A stretch of DNA of 64,000 bases from Sitta carolinensis (Eukaryota > Chordata > Aves > Passeriformes > Sittidae): contig CM063283.1 in assembly GCA_032173965.1 (NCBI GenBank), positions 35,069,743 through 35,133,742 of the forward strand, given 5' to 3'. A program made the position numbers and the translations under genes. Shown here piece after piece: positions 53,481-64,000 of the stretch (position 1 is its first letter; the number at the start of each line of letters is the position of its first letter). The notes beneath the pieces are model-generated. The model saw nothing but the letters and a program-made list of their open reading frames with translations, was not told the DNA's origin and made no database searches.

Positions 53481-55035
53481 GTCAGGTCATGTAGGTTTGA
53501 CACTTTTGTCACGAGATCCCAGCTATCAGTCTTCTTTAGGGGTTATAATGTGAAAATACTTGAAATGAAAAGGGGAAAAGTCCAAAACATGTTATTGGAG
53601 AGTTAACAAAATGTAAAGCAAGAAGACATGCACTGTTTTGTCTATAATAAATCCAGTGTAAAAGAGGTATGAGTTATTTTGGCATACATGCATGTGAAAA
53701 TGTGTATGAAAATATATGAAAATTAGCTATTTATCTTGTTAAGAAAGAATTGATTTATGGTTATAACTAGAAAGCCAACAAACCTGTATTAAATAACTCT
53801 TTACTAAAAATAGATAAAAATTTTGTATGTGCTTCCTGAAATGAAGTTTGCCCTATACTTGCAGTATAACATTGTGTTCAATTGATATAATTTGAATAAA
53901 GGTTTAAAATTAAGATTCTATAAACACATTGGATGATATTCTATAAGAAAAAACGTAATCTACAGCAATTCAGGCTTTTCTAAAGGCAAAGACTTTGTTC
54001 TGCAAAACTAATTTATAAATTATTTTCAGCTTAGATGATTTAGCAGTATTCAAATAAGAAGGCCTTCACAGAGAAGAAAAACACTCCAACATTTGTGAAA
54101 CTTATTAAGAGATTTTCTAGGGGGCCTTTGGGTTGTGAATACCTCTACTATAATATCAGAAGTGCTCATAAGAGAAGAAAAGAGATAAAGCCTCAATATA
54201 GGTGAGAATGAAGTTCTAGATTAATACTTCCAGCTCTAGATGAGTACTTTCTTCACTACTTTTTTATGTAACAGTGAGTTGATTGGATTAAGGAAGAAAA
54301 AAAGGCAAAGAGATAGAGAATTCATTTTTTTATCTCAAGTGTCAAAGTTTATGTAGAACCTCTTAAAATGCTCTATTGCTAATATAAATTCTTTATATGG
54401 CCATGATTAGAAAGCTGAGGTTTATGCCTGCACATTTGTCTAGATTTTGACTATAATGAGCTTCTCAGGTTGTACTTGGCTTAAGATAGAGCTACAAGTA
54501 CTGTGAAGCTGATGCACCCTCATGACTGAAGTAATTTTTATAGTATTTTGAAGTCGATGCATGTTCCAACCCTTCCAAACCACTCAGCTGAGGAAGAGGT
54601 TTGACTATTAGGGAAGGCAGATTAATTTTCCATTCACTAACTGTAGCCATTGATGCCTGAAATGCAGGCAAGCAAATTGCAAAAAATCAAATTAAAAGCC
54701 AAGATGCCTTAAGAAATGTAGCTGGTTAGAAGTGTTTGTGTTCCAGTAAAAGCTGACTTTTGATATAATTTTCTTTGTGTGCTTTAGGACAATCAGTGGA
54801 ATTTTGGTTAATATGTATTAAAATAATAATTAATTAGTTGGTCTTGGGTAGGTCCTGGTGTATTTAAAATATCATATTGAAGAATTAAAGAATCAGTTAA
54901 GAGCACAGGTAGCAAATAATGCAGTAGCAAATAATGTACTGATTTTGATTGGGATAGAGTTATTCTTCTAAGTATCTGGTGTGCATTTATATTTTGGATT
55001 TTTGATGGAAACGGAGGGGACAAAACAGATATTTT
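53481..55035. other. Unassigned AT-rich DNA
   Basis: Very AT-rich, no gene. Includes a 15-bp tandem duplication of GTAGCAAATAATGCA at 54909-54938. Nothing else is recognisable. Confidence 0.5.
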
Positions 55036-55523
55036 TGTTTTATATATTTTGCCAAGCAGCCCTTAGACAGGGTTAAGGCCTTTTGTGCTTCTCACCTCAC
55101 CCCACCAATGAGGAGGCTGGGATACACAAGAAGTTTTGAGGGGAAACAGCTGGGACAGCTGACTCCAAGTGACCAAAGGGATGTTCCAGACCATGTGCTG
55201 TCATGGTCAGCATATAAAGCTGGCAGAAGAAGGAAGAAGATGGGGATGATGGCAGTGATGGTGTTTGTTGTCCCAAGTAGCCATTACATGTGAAGGAGCC
55301 CTGTTTTCCTGGAGATGGCCAAGCACCTGCCTGCTGATGGGAAGTGGTGAACAAACTTCTTTTGCTTTGCTTGTGCAGAGCTTTTGCTTTGCCTGTTCAT
55401 CTGCATTTATCTCAACAGAAGAGTTTGTTGACTAACTTTTCCAATTCTCTCTGCCAACCTGCTGGTGAGGGAGTCAGCAAGTGGCTGTGTGGGGCTGAGT
55501 TGCTGGCTGAAGTTAAACCATCA
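55036..55523 (+). mobile_element. Endogenous retrovirus LTR, apparently solo
   Basis: An LTR-like unit in plus orientation. It has a TATA box TATAAA at 55213-55218, a CACCTGCCTGCTGATGGGAA block, repeated TTTTGCTTTGC words, a TTTATCTCAACAG region where the family's poly(A) zone lies, and a terminus GGCTGAAGTTAAACCATCA ending in CA at 55523. I recognise this arrangement from a common avian LTR family (memory only). The expected ATTAAA poly(A) signal has decayed to TTCATC. No retroviral genes follow. The 5' end (TG at 55036) is a guess and I see no target-site duplication. Confidence 0.68.
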
Positions 55524-58500
55524 CTAGTCCTGATTCTCTTCTTGCACCTTCTTTAAAATTTAATATTCCAATTGACTGCAATGGAGTTATTCTTTATGTG
55601 TACTAGAGTTGAAAAAAATACAATGGTGGTAGACACGTTCATGAATACAGAAATAAAAAATAGGAAAATAGAGATTTCACCTTTCTAGGGCAGGGTGACA
55701 ATTACATCCTGACAAATGTAATTGCTCCAGACAGTGATTCTGAGTCTGCAGGACAAGCAGGATGCAGAAAGGGCTATGCTCACTTCAGTAACCCAGCCAC
55801 ATCCATGCTGTAAAATGCTTCAGCCCTGGGTCCATTGGATGCTCTTGCAGATTTCATTATTATTCTGTGTGTGTTTTTTTTCTGGTTTAAAGGACTTGTG
55901 ATAGTCTTAGGACAGTATTGTAGCCTGTGAGATTGAAATGATTAAAAACAAGAACGTGTCTAGAAGAGGAAAAAGAGGGATGTATTTCATCTTACGGTCT
56001 TGGTGGCACTCAAGAAAGATCATGATGGCTGATGTGGTCTCTACACAGCCCCTCCCAAACCCACTCTGCTTCTCCAAAATGGGGGATTCCCACAGCTGTC
56101 TCCAGTGCCAGCTGAAACAGGCAGCTGTAACAGGAACATGTGGTGTGTCTGCACCCACATTTTTTTTGCAGGGACAGAAAAGGGAAAGCAGGAATACTTC
56201 TAAAGCTCTGTGAGAGCATCCATGTATTTTGGGATCTTCCTTTTCTTCTGACTTGAGGAGTCACTTGGAAAACAGCCCTCATGGAAGAAATTCTGCTAAG
56301 TTCAGGGCCAAAAGCTGCAGTATGCTTTGCATTCAGTGAACTGGAGAGGCTCTTGAGCATGTTGTCTGTCTTTCCATCAGTCCTTTTCTCTGGATCTTCC
56401 AGGACTATCCAATTTGACAGTAAGTTGTCCAGTTCCCTTGATAAGGAAATCCTGAAGATTCTTTTGTGGCTTCCAGTTTAAGTGCCAATATTAAGAAAAT
56501 ACTCATCTCTAGGAAAGCTGTGGGATCCTATTTTCTGTCCACAGCTTCTCTCTGCTTTGTATAGGAATCTTGTAAACACCTTGGCTTTATAAGTATAGAA
56601 AAACAGCCCTGGGTACAGTTAGGGAAAGAAAGATTCTAAGCCTGCACTGACCAGGAACATCCATGGTGGTGTGTAGCACAGCTGGGGCACTCATTGGGAT
56701 ACCCAAAAAAAAATAGGAGAACTTCTGGCAGAGCAGTTTGTCTAAGAGAATTTTCAAGAAGTGCTTTTACTTAGAAATTCACCACAATGACAGGAAATGT
56801 CCAAGTTACACTTTAGGCTTTTGGAAATACTTTTATTTAAATGCATGTTATTCCTTATAGCTTTTCAATCTTCAGGCATCATTTATATTGAAGTTTAGCT
56901 TCCTCCGTATGTTTACCATCAGCTAAAGCAACAGAGCTGATGAGCGACTTGGAAATGTTTTGTCATGCAGTATATGAGGTTTTTTGCTTTTCAGTTAAAT
57001 GTTTTTACATTTAACTTGAACTCCTGCTGAGAAGAGCTGAATATTGACTATTAGTACTGTTATTTCATACTTTCACAATAGCTATTCATTTGTTCGATGA
57101 GTGAATTTTTCCATTAAGGATTTTCAAGCCCCACATCACAGTAGTCTGGACCTGCAATTGCAGTTTGATACAATCTTGGATTGTATGTAATTAGTGGAGA
57201 ATGGTGCATGATGCCACCATCTTCCATGTGATGAAAGCTCTGTCTTAGATGGTGCAGAGCACTTCTATTTGACCTAAACAAAATTGACTCCATTTAGCAA
57301 ATCAATCTCACTAAAGAGCATCTTGGGACTTAATGACATGCACACAGTATGATAAAATGTTTGGTAAGTGCAAGGGTAAACGGGGATCTTATTACAGAAA
57401 ACTATTAGATAAATTTGCAAATGGATTTGTTTGTTTATCTAAGTTTATAAAAAAATTCTGATGCTGTTCTATAGTTGAATGATCTCCCATTATACTTCAT
57501 AATTATATTCATTTGGCTTTCAGATTGCATTTTGTTTCTTACTGTTTTAGAAATTTATCAATGATATCTAGGAAAGCAAAAGCAGAAAAAAGTAAAATTT
57601 GATTGTATTAAGCATAATTCAGGATCGGGTTAACACTCAATCAATCTTTTGACCTGCGATTAAGTCAGCAGATAATACTTATAGTCTGTCAATTTTTATC
57701 AAAATCCTTTAGAAAGGCATGGGAGTAAGAAAAGAATAGAAAAATTACCTGTGTCATTCAGGACTATCTAGTTCAGGACATGCACAGCAGTTTTAGGGAT
57801 TATTTTCTGGTATGATATTTGTAATTAAGAACCAAAGAAAGTTTGTGCACCATTAGAAATTTTATTAAATACATGGCTATTTTATTAAATGCATGGCTGT
57901 TTGAAAAGTAGCAACTGAGAGCTCTTCCCAGAAGACTTAATTTCCCCTTCCAATCTGGAGGAAGGTTCATTTACTTTGGTCATTGCTTACACAATAGTCA
58001 TGTAAATTCTCACAACTTTTCCCTTCTCTGTTGATTTTACTACTAGTTTTTTTTAAACTTTCATCTTTGCTTTTATAATCATTCCTTGCTGCCACTTCAG
58101 ATTTTTCTGTTATGTGCATGAATAACTCACATTTTAAGTGCACTTTGAATATTTGGATTTAATTTTTACATTTAGTGCTTCTTCTCTTGACACATCTTCT
58201 GACAAATTGTTCTGCCTTTTCTGATATTAACCTGATGTGTTGAAAAATTTAATCTGGTTTTAATGTGTTTTATCTGACTATATTGGTTATAAAAGATGAT
58301 AGATTACTGGTGGCTTGTTTATTTCCTAGAACTGATGCAGACAGAAGCAGGAGCTCCCTCAGAGTGAATTCTGTCCTGATCCAGAGTGCTCTGCCTCTTA
58401 GTAGCAGCAAGGCTTCTCCTATTTTTTGCAAAGCTTGGTGAACACAACATACATTGAATAAGACCACAATTAATTTCACAGGGGCTAGAGGTCAGAGCCA

Positions 58501-58788
58501 ACTCTGTTTTTCAGGATGTCCAAGTGTTCTGATCACAACAGGGCAGGTAAAATGTTTCATTGCCCATTTCTGAACGCTATCTTGCTTAGCAGGACTGTGA
58601 ATCACCAGTGATCAAACAAGATTAAACTTGACCTTCTCCTCTGTTTCTAGAACAAACAGATGTTTCAGACTCTATTCTATAGCTTTTATCATTCACTGCA
58701 TCAATTGACATGCACTCCATAAGTTCAGCAGCTGTCCTGCCCAGTCTCCAGGACAAAGCTTCCAAATGCACTCAACTTCACCATTTTC
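55524..58788. other. Unassigned DNA between two LTRs
   Basis: AT-rich, no supportable gene. Frames up to 116 codons near 56010-56360 are open on both strands and unlike any family I know. A 20-bp tandem duplication lies at 57861-57900. Confidence 0.5.
57861..57900 (+). repeat. 20-bp tandem duplication
   Basis: TTTATTAAATACATGGCTAT followed by TTTATTAAATGCATGGCTGT, two differences in 20. A small local duplication. Confidence 0.92.
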
Positions 58789-59285
58789 TGTTGTGGTGTG
58801 ATCATCCCTCCTCTCCCCACCCCTGCCAATCACTGTATCACTCCTGGAATTCCAGAAGGGTGTCAGTGATTGGCAGGTTCAAAGGATGCTCTCTACCCCT
58901 GAAGGGACATTGGCCATCCAGGTGTCCTTTGTCCCTTAAGACCTCCTCTCCTGTACCTGGTTGGTGGCTTCCAGTCCCCTCCCCTGCCCCTCTCCCTGGT
59001 TAAAAGGATGAGCAACCATATGGTGAGAAATTCGGTTGGTGTTGTTAGGAAGTTCAGGGCCCTGCCGGCTAGAATAAATATTCTGAACTGAACCCTGCAT
59101 CAGAACCAACTCCTGTACGTCACCATCGCCTTAAAGTTTCTCCTGCAGAGGAAAACCTGGAGCAAGCATCCACGAGGAAGCTCCATCCTACTGCTCCCTG
59201 AGCCCGGCGTGCCCAGACTTGTCTCTGCAGTCCCAGCTACATCACCAGCTAGCCAAGAGTAGCTCTGGGGTGAAACGCCACAGCA
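58789..59285 (+). mobile_element. Endogenous retrovirus LTR with palindromic U3
   Basis: Begins TGTTGTGG at 58789 and may end CCACAGCA at 59285, an imperfect terminal inverted repeat. U3 holds a 52-base near-palindrome (58824-58875) with inverted CCAAT boxes. A TATA-type TTAAAAGG (59000-59007) is followed by the poly(A) signal AATAAA (59073-59078) and a GC-rich U5. CpG retention in U5 suggests moderate age. Sequence to about 59560 stays GC-rich and may be LTR or leader, so the 3' end is uncertain; no target-site duplication was found and no retroviral protein is visible. Confidence 0.62.
58824..58875. promoter_or_regulatory. 52-base near-palindrome with inverted CCAAT boxes
   Basis: Outer arms TGCCAATCACTG (58824-58835) and CAGTGATTGGCA (58864-58875) are perfect 12-base complements. 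At the centre lies a second perfect 12-base palindrome CTGGAATTCCAG (58844-58855). Each outer arm carries a CCAAT box, one per strand, typical binding sites for NF-Y in promoters. It lies about 125 bases before the LTR TATA box. Confidence 0.7.
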
Positions 59286-62200
59286 GCTGCTATTGGCTCA
59301 GCAGCGAGGTCCAGACAGACAATCGGGGAAACATCCCGACAGCAATATTGGACTTTCTGATAGTTTTCCCCTAGATGAGAGTTCCCATCAGCCGCTTCTC
59401 TGTGGTGTCAATAGCCCCAACAGCCCCGCTGGGGCATCCAAGAAATCGGTTTTATGCCATGAATCCATTGAGGTGTCCATCCAACAAAATGCTATATGTC
59501 ATGTCTTCTCTGAAATACGAAAATCCATAGCGCACCTTTGAAGTTGAAGTATTGGGCGAAACAATTTAGGATTTAGGGAGAAGTATGAGCAGGGCCACAG
59601 ATTTTGACAGCTGTCCAAATTCTCATGAGCTTAACATGAAACTCTCTGCCAAATGTAATAGCTCACGTGCTCTAACAAAGAACAGTCAGACACATAATAA
59701 ATATTAATACATGACTAAATTAATTTAACCTACCAACAACACAGAATAATCAAAAACACGGAGACCAGATTACCTTAGAAACTGGTAAACTGAAGAAATT
59801 CCAAAGAGTCTTCTCTACCTAGATATGGCTGTATTGTATCCCCAATTCCTTTAAGAACTCATAAGAATTCATAGTTCTTAGTCTCAAAATTTGTTTCCAG
59901 AGGATGACAGGCTGAAAAAACAAAAAAATTCCCACTTGAAAATCTTGTAATGCTATGAATTTAAAAAAAAAAAATTAGAAATTATATGCTTGTTATCAGC
60001 ATTTTTTTTCAGCTACAGTGTTGGACTAAATACAATGCTGTGAAAGTTTCTGTTTCTTTCTTGGACTAAAGAAAATAAGAGCCTCTATAAACACAGAACA
60101 TCTATCAAAACCCACCAAATAGTCATGCTGCTTCTTAATCAGTAGGGGCCGATTAGCTTTTGCAGAGTAATTTCCTAAAACTTTCCCTAAAACCATGCTT
60201 TTGAAAGTAATACCACAGTTTATAGAACTTTTGAAATGAGACATCTCATTTTGTGCTTTGAAGCTTGCGTTATTTAATGATGTTTACCAAAGAATGTTTG
60301 TAATAAGTGCATTTTGCATTTGACTGCTGCTATGTAATCAACGTTAAAACACACAAGTGTGCAGATATTAGGCTATATTTCTGACTAAAGCTGACTATAT
60401 CCTTGTCCTTTATTGCCAAATAAAGGCTGGGATAACTTGACATGCTCAGTGTAAAACTTTTGAGAATCTCAAGTGTTTTGAATCCAGTAAGCACCAGATT
60501 ACTCATTATTCTGTGAAACATGATGTCAAGAATTTTTGTTGGGTTGATTAGGCATAAAAAGTGGAAAATCTTTCATATGAACAGGAATGGTCTCTTCAAG
60601 ATGTTCATGTCATAGTTCTTTCAATTTCAGGCATGGATTTAGACTCTTCTTTCTTTCAATGTGAGTCCCTTGAACAGGAAAAAGGAAGTGCCTTCTAATC
60701 TTCTGGGTTGATATGGTTTTAAATATAGCCGTTTTTCTGTGTTGAGCAATAAACACCAAGGCGGTGTTGCAAGCAGTATTTCTCTTCCCTATCTTTAATG
60801 AAGGTTTTTACAGCTAGTCTTCTTTGTATTTCTGGTACAGCCTGACAAGTTCAGTAAATTTAATCATGAAGCTTTTATTTGCAGTATTTTGCAAAACAGC
60901 CTAGAAAGGAGATGGCAATCATTTTCATTTTTAGTACAGAAGCTTAAAATTGTAAGGCAAGCTCTGCTACCTTTTGCATAATCCCTGGAACAAAAGGTAG
61001 AAGAACAAATCTAATTCCTACCACAATCTTAGCAGATCCTAAGTCCTTCAAGGATACTTGTCCTGGATTTGATTACATCTGGAAAAAATATAATCCAATT
61101 TTTTACTACTGCTGTATAAAATTGTTTGCTGTTTGACTAAATATTATTTCCCATCCCCAGATCCTCATGTGATTTGGAAACTCTGCCCACATCACTGCTA
61201 TATATGGATGTGTTGCTGCTGGCAGAGAAATGACTATGGAGATTTTGACAAAGTTTTTATTAATCATCATTTGCATCTGAAAATATGTATTTGCATTATC
61301 CTAGGAATAGATAGGTGTGGTCATATGTGGGAAGGCAGAAAAGAAAGGCATTATTTTTCTTTTGAATCTCTTTCAGTGCAGGCTTACACAGAATTCCCAG
61401 GATACATTGCATTCGAGACAGCAAAAAAATACTCTTGCAAACCTGTAAAAAGTCTGCTCTATATTCAGATGGAATAAAGTCAGCATAATGAAAAAGCGGT
61501 GCTGCATTCCTCCTGAATCTCTGGAAAAGGCACAAGTACTGGTTTTTAAATTCTGTTGCTTTGCTATTCAAACAGACTAAAATATCAGTCTTGTGCTTTT
61601 TTATATGTCCGAATGAGCTCTCTTGACATTTCAAGACTTGGTGCACAGTGAGATAGTTACTTGAGTTTTGAATTTCCTGTTCAGTTAAATGATACAACTT
61701 TGCATGGTCCCTCTTCTCCAGAAACCCTCTAAGAGTCTTTGAAAGACCTTTTTTTTTTTTGTGCCTTAAATTTGTCTTATACTTCAATATTTGTTATACA
61801 AATTCTCCACAAACCACTGGCAACAACTTCCACTGGACCAATAGGCACATGAACATTTGTTAGACTGTGGACAAGGGTGGTTTTGAAGAAACAATGTTAG
61901 ATATTTCTTCTTTAAAACGGCTCTAGGCAGCTCTGGTGGATATTATGTCACTCTCTGATACTCTCTGATAAGGGAGCAAGCTTTTAGCTCGGACCCCAAG
62001 GACCAGTCTCAGTAATCAGAAATCTAACAGGGTTGCTTTGCACTTGCTGCAAGGTGACAAATTCTGTTTTCAATGGTGTTAGGAAAAATATTCTTGAAAC
62101 ATTTCTTCCTGCCTCCTACACATGACAAGTGTTTCTGAAAAAGTGCATTTTGGTGGCTACACCTTAGTAGGTAGTAGTAAGTCATCTGATGATCTGTTAC

Positions 62201-64000
62201 TCAGAGAGAAATTTTCTGTTATCTCTACCCAGACAAGTTGCCAAGACTTTGTCACAAAAAGATTCTTGTTTTCACCTCCAAATATTGTCCACTGTTTTTT
62301 TAGTCCTTCAAGCGAGTGGCTTCACTGATCGTAGACATGACCGTTCGAAAAAGGAAACCATGACAAGGCTGCACATGTCACCCATAGCTCTTGAAGGAAC
62401 CTGTGTGGCTGCTGAGATGCCTGAGAAGCATTCTCACTCATTCCTGCCATGCTGCAGCAGTGACAATCCTGCTGAGCACCTTGCAGAGCAAGAATTCCCT
62501 GCACATCTGGATGGCAGCTTTGCAGCACCTGTACGTCTTCCTTCCCCCTTCAGGGACTAGATGTTCATCATATGAAACGGATGCCACGTGGCAGTCAAAA
62601 ACCTGCACACAGCCATAACAGGTGAAGCTGGTTTAGGATCTGGAAGCAGCAGGATAAAATTAAGCGTGGGTTAAACAGCACCTTGGCGCTCACCCAAGGT
62701 CTGGGGTAGATTCTGCTAAGTTTTGTGTTGCCATGGCTACACGGGTGGTTAAAACACACTCGAGGGTTTCTGTCTGAATGGCAGATTGTCTTTGACTGCA
62801 TTTAGATGTATTTTATGTTCTGTCACTGGGACCATGAAAACTTTTTGCTGACTTGGTTTGTAATCCTAATCTCCCTCTACCCCAAAACTGCTCTGCAGAA
62901 GTAGGTTGTGCATTATGGAATCTACTTTTAAATAAAAAATAAAAATTAATATGGAAATTCAGGAACCATAAATTTCAGTGCTAATATTAAAATAGTTTTC
63001 AGTATTTTAAGGAAATATAGTACTCAAATCATTGTTCAGTCCATGCTTTTTAAATGCACAACTGAGGCTAAACTTTCCTGCAATGTGTTTTCATACCAAA
63101 ATTTAGTTCTGGATAACCATTTGGTTTAGTCTTGTACTTACACAGGACACTCCAAAAGTGATTTGATTACTATGACTATGTCTTTGTCTTTGATGAGAAT
63201 GAAATCTAATGAAGTAAATCATGTTTTCTTCACATGTGAATTCAGTGGTTCATGAACTGGGTTATCCCATATTTTTGTCCACAGCAAATTTTCCCTGTTC
63301 TGCTAAGTAATAAAAGATTTAGGTCAGTTTAATGTATGACTATATGCACAAAACAATGCAAAATAACTGAAGTCAAACTTAACTTTTTTTTAGTGCAAAA
63401 CAATTTGCACTGAGACACTGGAATCTGGAAAACTCTCAGAAAGGAAGACTGTCTGAAAACAGATTTATATACTCTTATGGAAGATGGATAACACATTCTG
63501 CTTGGCAAGGAAACCCAGGCTTTTACAAAGCCCATCAGCCTTCTTTGAATGTTAACGTGTGTCTATGTTTGTGGAAACACAGCATTCCTGTTTTTTATCC
63601 TCTATTTTGAGCTGAGTGCATGTAACTTTTTCTCATTGGATGTCTTTGTGTTCTAAAGGTCAGTGGAGCAGTTTTCACTTACCTTTGCAGGTAAAGGCCA
63701 CGTGTACTGATGGTTGCTGTGCTCCAGCATCGCTTCCTACCCTGTGCTCAGTAAAAGGACTAGCAGCATTAGCTGAGGATTTCTCTAGTATATGGAGAGA
63801 CTAGAAAAAGAATAAACTCTGAGCCCTACTTTTCATAGTTACTACCTGGTTTACAACATGAAAAAGGCATGAGTTCACCTTTTTGTTTTGACATAGTAAT
63901 TTCTTTGCATTGACTTTCAAAATCAAATGTTTCAAAAGACGGTATTTCCAACATTCTGAAGCCACAAAAGTCAAGTTAAAAAACGTAGGCTTCTTGCAAT
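59286..64000. other. Distal gene-poor DNA to the window end
   Basis: AT-rich with no supportable gene. Open frames of 114 (61133-61477), 163 (61296-61787, minus strand) and 123 codons (62189-62560) overlap one another or lack any recognisable domain. A moderately GC-rich patch at about 62.35-62.80 kb contains an RFX-type word, listed separately. Confidence 0.5.
62727..62740. promoter_or_regulatory. RFX X-box-like site
   Basis: GTTGCCATGGCTAC differs at one of 14 positions from the palindromic X-box GTTGCCATGGCAAC bound by RFX factors. It lies inside a GC-richer patch (about 62.35-62.80 kb) in the downstream gene-poor interval. A regulatory role is speculative. Confidence 0.3.

Noticed and set aside
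61296..61787. 163-codon minus-strand open frame overlapping a 114-codon plus-strand frame
   Set aside because: Both strands open over the same bases, Lys/Leu/Phe-rich composition follows the AT-rich DNA, and no domain is seen.

Overview
This window is nuclear genomic DNA from a vertebrate, almost certainly a bird. It is AT-rich, CpG-poor intergenic sequence with scattered remnants of CR1 LINEs, the dominant bird retrotransposon, including several short antisense 3'-tail pieces of the kind bird genomes carry. It also has LTRs whose wording I associate with bird, possibly songbird, endogenous retroviruses (from memory, not searched). One sharply bounded CpG island holds the only protein gene I can support: KCTD12, a single-exon gene on the + strand (CDS 26676-27674, 332 codons).

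Layout. 1-25.5 kb: intergenic, with short CR1 pieces (about 2.2, 9.4, 13.5 and 15.8 kb), an unexplained CpG-retaining block with a 37-codon reading frame (about 10.15-10.28 kb), a small GC-rich block (11.08-11.26 kb) and one well-preserved retroviral LTR (about 16.28-16.77 kb). 25.5-27.9 kb: the KCTD12 CpG island, with paired homeodomain-type sites at its edge, a strong G-quadruplex motif, a TATA-like box, a 5' leader without upstream ATGs, and the complete CDS. 27.7-31.16 kb: a long AU-rich 3' UTR with four Pumilio-type elements, probably ending at an ATTAAA signal followed by a GU-rich stretch. 31.2-64 kb: a gene-free stretch with a truncated CR1 (about 37.99-39.25 kb), a 332-base pure pyrimidine microsatellite (50422-50753), a long and very old CR1-like element (about 51.33-53.48 kb), two recognisable LTRs (about 55.04-55.52 and 58.79-59.29 kb) and a weaker LTR candidate (about 48.77-49.11 kb).

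Function. KCTD12 encodes a cytosolic auxiliary subunit of GABA-B receptors. Its T1/BTB domain assembles and binds the receptor tail, and its H1 domain engages G-protein beta-gamma, which speeds desensitisation. In mammals the gene lies beside a large gene-poor interval, and the emptiness here fits that. I find no tRNA, rRNA, CRISPR or microbial-type system, and no novel multi-gene system. The observations worth following are regulatory (promoter architecture, Pumilio cluster, CpG-retaining islands in the desert) and evolutionary (unusually long old CR1 copy, LTRs, extreme microsatellite). All element boundaries are by eye.
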